From assembly GCA_013076295.1 (NCBI GenBank), contig RQOL01000466.1, positions 372,001 through 436,000 on the forward strand: DNA of 64,000 nt, in the 5' to 3' direction. This DNA is from Sanderia malayensis. Taxonomy: Eukaryota > Cnidaria > Scyphozoa > Semaeostomeae > Pelagiidae. Below the pieces are notes generated by a model. The model was not told the origin of the DNA. It was given only the letters and a program-made list of their open reading frames with translations, and did not search any database. The translations under genes and the position numbers were made by a program. This document shows positions 12,101-23,200 of this stretch, piece by piece. Every line of letters starts with the position of its first letter. The first letter of the stretch is position 1.

Positions 12101-12959
12101 AAAGAAAATTGCGCCAATGACGTAACATGATACATTGTCATGGTACGAAACAGAGGGCCCCGCGGAGGCAAACAGGTCATGAAAATGCACGCTCTCGATC
12201 GTGGACTTATATTGAACAAGTAAAAAGGTACACAAAATGACCTGGCTATATTGACCAGGTTGACCCGAGAATCACGCACAATTGCTAATTCTGTTTAATT
12301 GCAATATTTCAATAACAAAATCCCACTCATGTTTCTGCATTACCATATTTCATGACTCATTAATTATGTGCAATTATTCATGTCCTTTTGTGAGAGTAGA
12401 TATTGCATATTCAATTAGAAATATTTAAAGACTTGAGATCAACGGTTATGATTTATTTCTGCTTCACAATTACCTTCAACACAATGCGATTCAATTTTTT
12501 CGTTTTACACCAACTAACCTTACCATGATGTAATTTGCCAGAAATTTATTATAAATAAAAACAATATTAAATTAACTATTATTAACTCAAAATACAATAG
12601 GTTGCACTCATAAGTTGTACTTATAAAGATGAATTCACATAGTCTTGGGTATTTAATTGTAGAAGCAATTGTGCAACAGCACAGAGATGGTGTGTATCTA
12701 AAATTTTCATGGGCAGGAATCTATGGGATTGATTGTAATCCTTTTAAAATCCTTCTCCTTCCTCGAACACACACCTCGTATTAAACTAGAGGTTTAATTC
12801 AATTTTAAATCTTAATACTTGTAGCTATGAAAATTCAAAAATGCCTTGGGCACTTGTTGGAGGAATCACAGAACTGGTTATTTGTCCTCATGACTACAAA
12901 AACGTGCCGATAATACAAGTAACAAGACAGCTGCTTTCGAAATAATTCATTCATTGCGT
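9136..12959. other. Intergenic, no recognisable gene
   Basis: Upstream of the GPCR and downstream of the HRG1-like gene. Several open frames of 70-130 codons occur (for example 10191-10508 plus and 11272-11664 minus), overlapping each other on both strands. They show no motif, signal peptide or domain I recognise. A palindromic repeat is at 10583-10750. I see no other structured element. Confidence 0.45.
10583..10750. repeat. Palindromic GACGTCGTGCC repeat
   Basis: About 168 bp with ends AGGTCTCCTTCAGACGTCG and, reverse-complemented, AGGCCTGCTTCTGACGTCG. It has further GACGTCGTGCC and GGCACGACGTC copies inside and is GC-rich relative to its surroundings. It looks like a MITE or fold-back remnant; I could not define a target duplication. 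Confidence 0.55.
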
Positions 12960-13630
12960 TCATGTTCTGATAATGAGACCTTGTACACTTCCACGAAGTT
13001 TCAGAAGCTCCTGTTTATAATTTTTTGAGTGAAGAAACAGTGCCAGTCCCCATTTGAATAACATGAAACCCCAAACTGTTACAATATATGAACCATGAAC
13101 TTGAATTCCTGCAAGAGAAAAGAAAGATAATGATCAAATGCATATGTGTGTACTATGCAATGCATGGACTTAATGCACAACAAGTGGAGAGGAAAAGACA
13201 GCTGATAAATACAAGGAAGGCTTGCCTATCAAATTGGCAGAAATTGATAGGCCTTTCGTTGCTTCCGCCTTTGTGCTTTGAGCAACAATTTGCAAATGAT
13301 AGAATCACATTTACCTGTTTCTTTTTCGATGATTCCCTTAACAAGATAGCCAACGAATACTCCAAATCCAGTCAAAAATCCAAGAACTCCGGTTGCCATT
13401 AGTCCATGAAAAGTCTTCGGACTTATTCTCGCTGTCTCGTCAAATCGAACTGCAAGGTGCATGGCAAATGTAAAGGCGGAAAATAAGCCAGAAGCACCTC
13501 CCCAAGCAGCACAATGATAGTTCTTATAAACTGTACAAAAGCATATCAAAATAGCAAAACCGATAAGAAAACCAATTGCAGAAAATATTGTCGGAACCCA
13601 GAAACGCCAACCAACTTTCATGTACGCCAT
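12960..13630 (-). CDS. SLC48A1: HRG1-like haem transporter (SLC48A1 family), two exons
   Basis: Exon 1 is 13630-13315 and exon 2 is 13108-12960. The donor is CAG|GTAAAT and the acceptor CTTGCAG, with phases matching, giving 154 residues against about 146 for the human protein. Four hydrophobic helices can be read. Exon 1 holds three (around FWVPTIFSAIGFLIGF, YHCAAWGGASGLFSAFTFAMH and VLGFLTGFGVFVGYLV). Exon 2 holds the fourth (SYIVTVWGFMLFKWGLALFL) and a basic tail. The TM2-end His (FAMHLAVRFD), the VWGFMLFKWG block and the aromatic/basic HSKNY tail are the family hallmarks. Members move haem across lysosomal, endosomal or plasma membranes. The start ATG at 13630 sits in a good context (ACAATGG) 26 bases from the hairpin at 13657. 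The family call rests on pattern recall without a search. Confidence 0.75.
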
Positions 13631-13656
13631 TGTGACAGCTCCTGCTCCAGCACCAG

Positions 13657-13696
13657 CTCTCCAAAGGTGGGTGAACGCTCACCCACCTTTGGAGAG
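13657..13696. repeat. Perfect 18-bp inverted repeat upstream of the HRG1-like gene
   Basis: Arms 13657-13674 and 13679-13696 are exact reverse complements (CTCTCCAAAGGTGGGTGA) around a 4-base loop. It begins 26 bases from the start codon of the minus-strand gene, so it would lie in its 5' leader or core promoter. It could be a regulatory hairpin or a chance MITE remnant. Confidence 0.6.
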
Positions 13697-13944
13697 TCCC
13701 GCCCACCCTTTTCCGCTGTGAACCCATAGTAAAACGTGTGTGTTAAGCCCCGACAAAAAAGGGGCATCACTTTTGAACGCGGGGGTATTCCGCACATATT
13801 ATTGCAGATTCGGACTCAGACATATTTCAATCTATTTGGGCGTGGTCCGTTAGGTTAGGATCCGCCAATATTTTATTTCTTATTCTTGTTATACTGTATT
13901 GTTTGTTATTTTCACATGTGCAGGCATCTCGGCTCAGCACTCAG

Positions 13945-14302
13945 CCTTTAATAGCCATGTCAAATGTCTTGGGACTCCAAATTCCGTGAGAGTCTACCAA
14001 AGCTCATCATGATATACCAAATCGAATGCTTTGTTGTAATCGATGAAGAGGAACCAAGCTTAGTCATCCTCTTGCTTTTTAATCACTTTCTGGATGATGT
14101 TTCTCACAACTAAAATGGCATCTGTGGTTCCTCTGCCTGTTGTAAACCCAAATTGTTCGTCTGCAATTTCTGGTGCCAAAAAGTATTGTAGTCTCAACCG
14201 AAGTATTTCAAGTAAGATCTTGGACGCATGACTTATGAGGCTCACTGTGCGGTACTTGGTACAGTCTTGTGTTCCTTTATAAGCCGCAGAAAAACGTGCC
14301 AA
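13945..14302 (-). pseudogene. LINE reverse-transcriptase fragment, broken
   Basis: The minus strand reads CTKYRTVSLISHASKILLE, then EQFGFTTGRGTTDAILVVRN, then after a frame change FLFIDYNKAFDLVYHDELW with a stop. These are the N-terminal motifs of a LINE reverse transcriptase (RTE/CR1-like group). A frame break and an in-frame stop show it is dead. The catalytic FADD block is absent. Confidence 0.8.
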
Positions 14303-14411
14303 AAAATAAATGTAAGCCGCGGTTTATAATATTCGACAATAGAACCTTGCTCGACAAGAGAACAAAATAATTCAACAGAATAATGTAACTTGTGCTAATA
14401 TTATATTTCTA

Positions 14412-14574
14412 CACTCTTTTTTCTTTATAAGAACACACTTTATAAGAACACTGAGGCTCGATTTCTAATGGAAAACAATAGAGAAAACAATATGCTATTG
14501 TTTAGAACGATAGAAAAAATAAGAATATCTGAGCCTTGGCCAAAATTTACTGGTTCTTATAAAAAACAAGAGTG
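14412..14574. mobile_element. CACTC-type MITE, TA target
   Basis: Left end CACTCTTTTTTCTTTATAAG; the right end reverse-complements to CACTCTTGTTTTTTATAAG. TA flanks both sides (14410-14411 and 14575-14576). The interior carries GAACACTGAGGCTCG and its partner GAGCCTTGG. No coding capacity. Confidence 0.72.
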
Positions 14575-15026
14575 TATGCGGCTTCGATAATCTTAAATTA
14601 TTGTTTTGTGTATATTGTGTAATTCAAAATTTGTATTTAAAAAAATTGTAATAGTTTGTTAAAGTTTGTAAAATAAAAATTGATAACGCTGTAGAAAAAT
14701 TTCAGCAGTTAAGGACTACCTCGGCCTATAAACTTGTATAGAAAACATAATAGAAGGCATACGCCATGTGGAAAATGCCACATGTCAAATTTTGGTCAAC
14801 AATATGCTTGGATGTACATGCTTGTCAAACTTGTTTATGGTTAAATTTAGCAACTTCAGATGAAACAAATCAGATGAAATCTTTACTCGAGAGTCTTAAA
14901 AATTGACAGCATCTGATTTGCACTTTTTCACTAGTATGTAAAAACACGGTGCAGATAGCGTTAAAGAAAATGTGATTGTCGGAAAGCTTATCGAAATTTT
15001 AAATGCCTGAATTTGAATTCCCTTTA

Positions 15027-15424
15027 CACGTTTTTTTTATAAGAAACCGGTTTATAAAAAACCTAGATCTAGACGCCCTAAAATTTAAGAAACTTTCAGA
15101 ACTACAAGGAAATAGTTAAGAAACATTAGAAATTTCGGAAACACGTTTTTCCTTTACGGATTCAACAAATTTCAACTACAGTAAGTATGTTTTATGTGCA
15201 AAGCATAACATTGTCGGCTCCACATGACGATTTCTCGCATTGACGATTTTTCTTTGTTATAATACTGATATTTTGCCACATCAACGTTTTTTCTTCGTTT
15301 TCACTGCAAATTTGTTTAATTAAATTAAGAAACTTTTAAGAAGCTTTTAGAACTAAAATGTGGCTAAAAATTAAGAAACTTTTACTACTGGGCCTTGAGC
15401 CAGGTTTCTTATAAAAAAAACGTG
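15027..15424. mobile_element. CACGT-type MITE, TA target
   Basis: A 398-bp element. The ends are CACGTTTTTTTTATAAGAAA and its exact reverse complement, flanked by TA (15025-15026, 15425-15426). The interior repeats AAGAAACTTTTAG modules and contains AGATCTAGACGCCC. A close relative is at 29890-30282, and remnants lie at 53337-53437 and about 59850-59970. Confidence 0.78.
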
Positions 15425-15461
15425 TACTTCTCTGGGCCAGGAAAAGTCGTACTTGCAGCTA

Positions 15462-15610
15462 CACGTTTTCTTTTATAAGAAGCGAAAGTCTCAAATGACT
15501 CAAATGACTCCAGTACTGGGAGTTTCTTAGCAATTTACCAATTCGACAGTACTAAAACGTTCTTAAGGCTTTCTTTAGGAAGATTTGACTTGAATTTTCC
15601 TTATACGTGT
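15462..15610. mobile_element. Partial CACGT-type MITE
   Basis: Starts CACGTTTTCTTTTATAAGAA after TA. A matching ACGTGT end appears near 15605-15610 but the terminal bases do not fit cleanly, so the right boundary is uncertain. Confidence 0.4.
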
Positions 15611-15975
15611 TTAATGCCAACAAATGTATTAGAAAATTATTATAAAAGCTTATATCATATGAAAATTAGACTTTGCTCGTCATTGAAGTACAAAATCCCC
15701 CAGAGTTTTGAGTTTTTCCCATTTTTGGCGAACTAATTTCAATATTTTCTTAGGTATAAAAATCTCAGTACTAAGCTTTTGATGAGTCGAGTACTACTTT
15801 CAAAGTACCTTCTTACAGAAAAAATTTGGACGCCACTTACACGTTGCTCGAAAACGTAAAACAGGTCTTTTTACAGTTTACGATTTAGAGCCATAAAGTC
15901 AATTGTTTTAAGATACAAACTTCTTTGTCAAATTGCTATAGACACTGCACAGGTCAACAGGCGTTTGTTAAATTA

Positions 15976-16356
15976 CACGTTTTTTATAAGAAACCATTTT
16001 ATAAGAAACTTATTACTAAAAACCCTAAAATTTAAGAAACGTTTAGAGCTAAACCAATATTTTAAAGAAACTTCAAAAATTAAGAAGCATTACTAATCTG
16101 GAAGAAAGTACATCAAAAGCCGTTTTTTGCCTGATTTAAACTGGCACATTTTTAACATCAGTTCTCGTGTTCGAAGGTTAATACAACTATAAAATATCAA
16201 TTTCAGCGTGCATCATCATCTGATAATATTTCATTAATAATTGCTTATATAAAAATATGAAACTTTTATAAGAACATTTTAGTACTAGAAACTGGTGAAA
16301 AATTAAGAAACTTTTAGTACTAGGACCTGCGTTAAGTTTCTTATGAAAACAACGTG
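15976..16356. mobile_element. CACGT-type MITE, TA target
   Basis: A 381-bp element. It begins CACGTTTTTTATAAGAAAC and ends with the imperfect complement (GTTTCTTATGAAAACAACG, then TG), flanked by TA. The interior again has AAGAAACTTTTAG-like modules and encodes nothing. Confidence 0.7.
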
Positions 16357-17561
16357 TATCCATGAAATTACGCAATTGAGTGCTTGTTATGCATTCATTT
16401 TTTTATAAGAAACTATTCAAAATCCTCGTACCAGAGTACCTTAGCTTTGACCCTGCTAATTATAATTTCTTTAAAGGACAATTTTATAAGAACACGAGCC
16501 TCAAATTTTGCCAAAACTTATGAACAAGCTAAGAGCAAGCTGAGGCTGGCCATTGTTAGCTCAATATAATGACTTCAAGAAATAACCATGAGACTAAGAA
16601 ATAAATATAAAACAAGCAAATTGGTAGCACACTCGGACGTTAGGCGGGTCAGGAAAAGTCAAAATTTGCGAAAATTTACACAGAAAGACGGCGAAACCAA
16701 GCTTGCAAAGCACCATAAATGTAGGAACAATTTAAGAACATTTCAGTCTGAAAATGAAATAGTATTCAAGAACAGCCCGCTTCAAAGATGTTTTACTGGT
16801 TCTTTTAAAAGAGTGCATGGTACGAACAGTTTCTTAGCTAGTTTCTTAACACCAAAAGGAACCTAATTTTTCTTCATTCATCGTTCTTCTTCTCTTTTCT
16901 TGTCAATGCCAAACATGAATTGAACAGAGAAGCAAAAAGAAATGCAAATTCCATCCTAAAGAGCTAAAATATATGGCAAAAGCCAATCTCACTTTAGAAA
17001 TTCTAAACCGGTCAGGAATATTTTATTTTTCGCTAAAGCTACTCTCTCACGATGCAATTTCTTTTGCAACTTGTGTCGCAATAGCGTTGCCTTTCGCAGG
17101 TTAGCACGTTAAAGCCCGCGTTAAACACGTTAATATCTATCCCTATTCTAGCAGGAAGTTGGGCATTAGTGCATAAGTCCCAACTGCCTGCAGAATGAGG
17201 CTCCTTACGGTTGGTGATTGGACCTTGGAATAAAATTCCCGCTACAGAACACGAAGTCTCATTCACTCAAAGGTTTCTAATAAACAAAATGAGTGTATTG
17301 CATAACCTGTTATTAACCAAAACCATTGGCTTCGATATGGTGGTACGACTAACAACCACCAGAACAAACAACCACCAGGAAAAACAACCAAAAAGACAAG
17401 CAACCACCAGGAAACAGATCGATTAGCACTTAAAGAGTCTAGGATAGCCCCTATGCACCATATGACTTTAATGCTGAGACGACTGCAGTCAAGAAACCAG
17501 TGAAGAAACAGAAATTAGGTAAGGAATACCACATAATCAATTGTTAATTTTGAAATGATTA
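16357..17561. other. No recognisable gene
   Basis: AT-rich sequence with a decayed TATAAGAAACTA MITE end near 16398 and an ACAACCACCAGG low-complexity stretch near 17350-17410. A 92-codon basic open frame at 16588-16866 ends in MITE-like sequence and is not supported as a gene. Confidence 0.4.
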
Positions 17562-17722
17562 CACTAATTTTTTTATAAAAAACCTTGAATTATTTCAGTA
17601 CTGAAAGTTTCTTAAATTTTCTGTTGTTAACGAAAACAATAGAACAAAAGAATCTATTGTTCTTTAGGAGAAATCCCAGTGCTGAGTTTCCTATAGAGAG
17701 TTTTTTATAAAGAGAATGAGTG
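17562..17722. mobile_element. CACT-type MITE, TA target
   Basis: Starts CACTAATTTTTTTATAAAAA and ends with TTTTTTATAAAGAGAATGAG then TG, flanked by TA. The interior has the AGTTTCTTAAATTTT module shared with the CACGT family. Confidence 0.6.
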
Positions 17723-18756
17723 TACACTTCTGTACAATACAGTAAAGGAAAAAATTAGTAGGCAATGTTATTTTATTTCTAAAAGAAGCATTTAAATGTA
17801 GTTTCTCTCTGATAAAAGATCTAGTTAGGGTTGGGAAAAGGTTGTGGGGCATAGGAAGCCAAGAGGGGCATAGAAATCTTTAAAATCCAATGTTATGGTC
17901 AACAATACCTATTGTTTCTATTGTTCTCAAACAATGGTTGCCCCCTCAGAATTTTATCCTGGCTTACGTGGCTGGGCTATAGATAAGCTATGTTTCATCC
18001 GTAAGAACCAGTAAAATTTGGCCGAGGCCTACCCTGGGTAGCAGGCGAGGCTCGAATGTTGTTACCTTTTCTATTGTTCTAAGCAATAGACTATTCTTTT
18101 CTCTATTGTTCTCCATTTGAAATAGAGCCTCAGTATTCTTATATAGTGTTGCTCTAATGAAAAAAGAGTGTAACTGATGAATTTGAGTAGGATGTATTCA
18201 ATGTAACGATAGCATATTTAACTTCGTTCAACAAGTGCCGATCCAAAGTTGCAGCTTAAAAAACAATCGTTGAGAAGGCGTCAACCTTTGAGAGTGGCCA
18301 AAAAAACTTGTCTAATGAGACTGAGGTGACACCCTCTTTTGGTGCCTTGAAACGGCTATCCAAGGAAGGTTGTAATCGGTTTGGTATTAGTATTACCCAA
18401 TTTTTGTTTCGTACCTTCTTTATCTCGAACATTACGTTGGAATGGATAAAATATTCCAGCAATATATGCAAAAAATTGTTTAGGTTTATCATTTAGTATT
18501 TGTCAAACAGGACTATCTAAAGAACTTTAGCATTCCTATTACAACTAATAAAGACCAACACTAACAAATGTCTTGAATAGTTTAAATTAAATTAAATGAT
18601 TGCCAACCCTTCTAAATTTCAGGCAATTAATATTAGAAAAAACAGTAAACATGTAGACTGTAGAAGAAGAATTCGAGATTAACAATGATTTTAAAATTAA
18701 AGTAAATAAAGTACCGTTACTTTCCGTTACTTTACTTGGTGTCGAACCCTGTCGAA

Positions 18757-19320
18757 ATTGATGACAAATTAGACATTCATATTGAAAAAAGATGTAAAAA
18801 AGCAGCTAAACAGTTAAAATCCTTAAAGAGATTAGCCAAACATATGAGAAGCAAAGGAAGGAGCAAATTGTCATTATAAATTCTTTCATATTGTGCCACT
18901 TGAATTATTGTCAATTAATGTGGATGTTATGCAGCAAAGGAAGCCAGGATAAACTAAAAAAAATCAATGAAAGAGCACTATGTTTAGCACATTCTGACTA
19001 TTTATCCTCTTATGAGGAACTACTCATTAAATCGAAAGAAACCACCACCATCCATATTCGATTGGTTAGAACCTTGGCATTTGAAGTTTATAAAACTCTC
19101 AACAATTTGAATCCAATTTTTATGAAAGACTATTTTTTGCCAAAAGAAACAGGTTATGATCTTTGTATTCTATTAAAAATCCTCTTATGATACCAAAAAT
19201 TAAATTTACCAACTATGGCATCAAATCACAAAGTTTCCAAGGGCCAAAAATCTGGAATTCATACCAGATACAAAAAAACAGCCCCAAGCACAAAGAAATT
19301 TAAAGACTTATGACTTAATT
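18757..19320 (+). pseudogene. LINE 3' ORF fragment
   Basis: Reads RCKKAAKQLKSLKRLAKHM, then after a stop LNYCQLMWMLCSKGSQDKL, ERALCLAHSDYLSSYEELL, VRTLAFEVYKTLNNLNPIF and finally GPKIWNS. This is the region C-terminal to the reverse transcriptase in CR1/jockey-like LINEs. Stops and frame changes show it is dead. It lies upstream of the large secreted-protein gene, in the same orientation. Confidence 0.75.
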
Positions 19321-19603
19321 AAAACTTAGTTTCTTGAAAACAATTGTTCTTGTTCTTTGTAGTAGTTAAACTCTTGATGCAATCCTTGAAGTTGGTTTAT
19401 GCCAGTGTGAAACTAGTGTATGTTCACTACTGTAAAAAATAAAATAAAAACATACAATACAATAAACTGCCTTTCAAGGCCCATTAGGAGACTTAATCAA
19501 TCGGTGCACACACATTTCCACTGAAATTTTAAATTGTGGCCTTGTCTTTGCAAACATTTACGCAAGCACATTTGATTACTACCGTAATGATTGAGCAAAT
19601 GGT

Positions 19604-19880
19604 TAAATAAATGAATAAATGAATAAATGAATAAATGATTAAATGAATAAATAAATAAATGAATAAATGAAAAAATGAATAAATGAATAAATGAATAAAT
19701 GAATAAATGAATAAATGAATAAATGAATAAATGAATAAATGAATAAATGAATAAATGAATAAATGAATAAATGAATAAATGAATAAATGAATAAATGAAT
19801 AAATGAATAAATGAATAAATGAATAAATAAATAAATAAATAAATAAATAAATGAATAAATAAATAAATGAATAAATGAAT
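19604..19880. repeat. (AATGAATA)n microsatellite, about 275 bp
   Basis: Nearly uninterrupted AAATGAAT/AAATAAAT units. The open frame on the minus strand (repeating YSFIHLFI) is purely a product of this repeat. It ends about 20 bases before a TTTTTGTATTTTTAG acceptor-like site upstream of the ATG at 19915. Confidence 0.95.
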
Positions 19881-19914
19881 ACATTACTTAACTTTTTGTA
19901 TTTTTAGACCGCTC

Positions 19915-20202
19915 ATGACTTCGTCTTTGGTAACATTGGTGATACTGCTCAGCTGTGCTGCATCAACATGCCTTGAAGACACCGATCCACGGATGAAGCC
20001 ATATTCAAAGATCCGCCTTGATGATTATTGTGGATGCTTTCACGCTTTTGGTGTTTCAGGAAGTATAAATGCTGCTAAGTGCTGCTTTAAAGACTTCTTC
20101 AAGAGCTTACCAGTTCTCAAAAATGCTGTTAAAAGATTCAGGAACCGAGAGGATTGTGCCACGGGAGTCAAAGAAAACACTATTGATGTGCTCGATTGCA
20201 AA
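19915..20202 (+). CDS. Exon 1: signal peptide and Cys-bearing N-terminus
   Basis: Residues 1-96. The ATG opens MTSSLVTLVILLSCAAS, a clear signal peptide with likely cleavage after Ala-Ser. Then come DDYCGCFHAFG, AAKCCFKDFF and REDCATG, giving eight or so cysteines. The donor is AAA|GTATGT. The open frame continues into the intron, but the LDYPN repeats there belong to the MITE at 20248. An acceptor-like site just 5' suggests an upstream non-coding exon. Confidence 0.75.
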
Positions 20203-23200
20203 GTATGTATGATTCTGTTGGCAAATTTAGGCCTTGTTTATACGGTACAGTACATCCTCGATTATCCGAACCTCGATTATCCGAACCTTGATTATCCGAA
20301 TGGGAAAAGTTTTAATACAGCAGGTGTTTGAAAGTCAATTTTCGACGATTATTATTCTTAGCTGAGGTGAAAAGTGTGGCCTACGTATGTCCGTTTCCCA
20401 AAACTTTTCAATTGGCATTCATTTGAGCACTCTACGACGATTTTGGGTGGTAAAAATGAGCTTCACAACAAGATTAATAGGTAAAATTGTCTTCCCCAAT
20501 TATCCAAATTTTTCGCATATCCGAACGGGTCAACAAAAAATTGAGTTCAACCTGTTCGGATAATCGACGATGTACTGTATCGGATCCAAAGAGTATCGTG
20601 TTTACCGTAAATCCTCGAATAAGCCCCCGGGGGCTTATTTGCAAAAATGAATTTTTGGGTGGGGGCTTATTCGAGGGGGGCGCTTATTCGACGGGGGGGG
20701 CTTATTTCAAAGGTTGACAGAAAAAAGACGACATAATTTTCTCAATCAGATAAACTTTTTTCACAAAGTGCTGTGTGAAGATCTAACAAAACGTATAATT
20801 TGTTAATCATCACGAAAATAGCGTTTCTTTTTGCTTTCTTGTCTCCAGTCAAAGGAAGTGATACTGTATAGCTATTGTCTTGTGGGGGCTTTCTCGAAAT
20901 AAGATATTATTCTGCACTTTGCTTCCCTCGAATAAGACCCCATGGGGGCTTATTTGGATGGAGAACACCATCAGAATGGTTGCAGTACAGCAACTAAACT
21001 ATTGGATGGATTATTAAGAAATTCCATAATTTACATAATGCAGCCTGTATTCAAACATTAAGATATGTGAATATTTCATCTATAGCCACTGCATATCCTT
21101 TATTAAAAATTTGGACAGATTTCAGGTTATCAAACGCGGTGTATACCCTTTTGACTTACTATGCCGATACGCGTTAATTTTATGAAAAGAGTATGTATGG
21201 TCATCCTACTTCTACAGCAGCCTACATTCGCATAACGGTGCAAAAATGGCAGGGATGCAAAACTTAAGTTATTTTATTATAATTGAAACATTTCTATTTG
21301 TATATATGCGCTTTAATAGTTACCCGATTTTGCAACAAGTATATCTCCATTCGCTTGATAGTTAAGGCGAGAGTGAATGGCCTAGGCCCGCAAAATGTCA
21401 GTCTTCGAGCGCGGCGTATTCCGTTCTATGGTTCCGAAATGATCTTTAACTGGTCAATAATGGCTTAGTAATAATCTTCCACGTCTTCGGCCAATAATTT
21501 TTTAAATTGATCAATTTTTAATGAAATAATTAAAGAAACTATATCGCGGGTAGTACGACACCACATGAACTACTTTTTGGCCGGGGATTCAGCCGTGGAT
21601 TGGGCCTAAGGAAACTACTATTTGGCCGTGGATTCGAAGTGATGTTATTTGTGATTGTTATTGTGGGCTAACTACTCGGAATTTTACGATGAAAATTCAT
21701 TCGCATCTGTAGCACATAGAATATATCCTTGTCTGAAAATTTCATTTCTCTAGCTCATACCGTTTTCCAGGGAAAACTTTGTTTGTCCGAAAGTCCTGAG
21801 TGTCTGACTCTCAGGTGCTTAATCAAAATTACCCCCGGAAATCGAAATTACTTGGAATTTTGCGATAAAAATTCATTCGCATCTGCAGCACAAAGAGTGC
21901 ATCCTTGTCTGAAAATTTCATTTCTCTAGCTCTTACCGTTTTCCAGGGAAAACTTTGTTTGTCCGAAAGTCGTGAGTATGTGACTCTGAGGTGCGTGACC
22001 AAAATGACCCCCGGAAATCGAAATTACTTGGAATTTTGCGATAAAAATTCATTCGCATCTGCAGCACAAAGAGTGCATCCTTGTCTGAAAATTTCATTTC
22101 TCTAGCTTATACCGTTTTCCAGGGAAAATTTTGTTTATCCGAAAGTTGTGAGTATGCGACTCTGGGGTGCGTGACCAAAATGACCCCCGGAAATCATTCA
22201 CCTAAAGAGCTGCGAACCTAGCGTATGTTAATTACAAATGATATCGTTGGTTCAGGCTACAATAGTTCAGTGTTCATCACAATAGCTGAATTGAGAGGCA
22301 TATTGTAAAAACTTTTTGACCTTCCAGTACAGACACTCAATATGACATTTGAGGCAGTTTCTGCATCTTCAATGCATGTCTAGTTTATGCCGGCATGTGT
22401 TGTAGTTCTTGACTCAACCATACTCAACTCAATTAAAACCACGAAAAGAATTCCCCTGGAAAACAAAAGTACACTTTTTTTATTTTACAGGAAACCTAGC
22501 TAAATTTGTTGTTATCTTCCGTATTTCAAATCAGTTATTATCCGTATTTCCGTATTTCATAGCAGTTGTTATCTTCCGTATTTCAAACAAGAATAAAAAG
22601 TTGATAAGTTTCACATGCTCACAACTTTCGGACAAACAAAGTTTTCCCTGGAAAACGGTAAGAGCTAGAGAAATGAAATTTTCAGACAAGGATGCACTCT
22701 TTGTGCTGCAGATGCGAATGAATTTTCATCGTAAAATTCCAAGTAATTTCGATTTCCGGGGGTCATTTTGGTCACGCACCTCAGAGTCAGACACTCATGA
22801 CTTTCGAACAAACAAAGTTTTCCCTGGAAAACGGTAAAAGCTAGAGAAATGAAATTTTTAGACAAGGATGTATTCTATGTGCTACAGATGCGAATGAATT
22901 TTCATCGTAAAATTCCGAGTAGTTAGCCCACAATAACAATCACAAATAACATCACTTCGAATCCACGGCCAAATAGTAGTTTCCTTAGGCCCAATCCACG
23001 GCTGAATCCCCGGCCAAAAAGTAGTTCATACGCACCACTGTGAAAAGAATCGCACTTTTCATTTCTTGGTAGATGATTTTTAGGATGCATCGAAACCGAT
23101 CTGCTCGTACACAACTTTTTCGTTTAACGACGAAGTCACAGAATAGAGATAATACAGAAGGCCAACTCGTGTCGGTATCCTTTGAAGCTCATGGTCATGG

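Noticed and set aside
19639..19884. 81-codon minus-strand open frame of YSFIHLFI repeats
   Set aside because: Produced entirely by the (AATGAATA)n microsatellite.
20203..20331. Continuation of the exon 1 frame with LDYPN repeats
   Set aside because: The repeats are the tandem GATTATCCGAAC words of the pogo-like MITE; a GTATGT donor at 20203 precedes them.
21729..22865. Near-identical 66-codon open frames repeated in the foldback element
   Set aside because: They are the 176-bp arm units read in one frame, present in both orientations, with no sign of a real protein.
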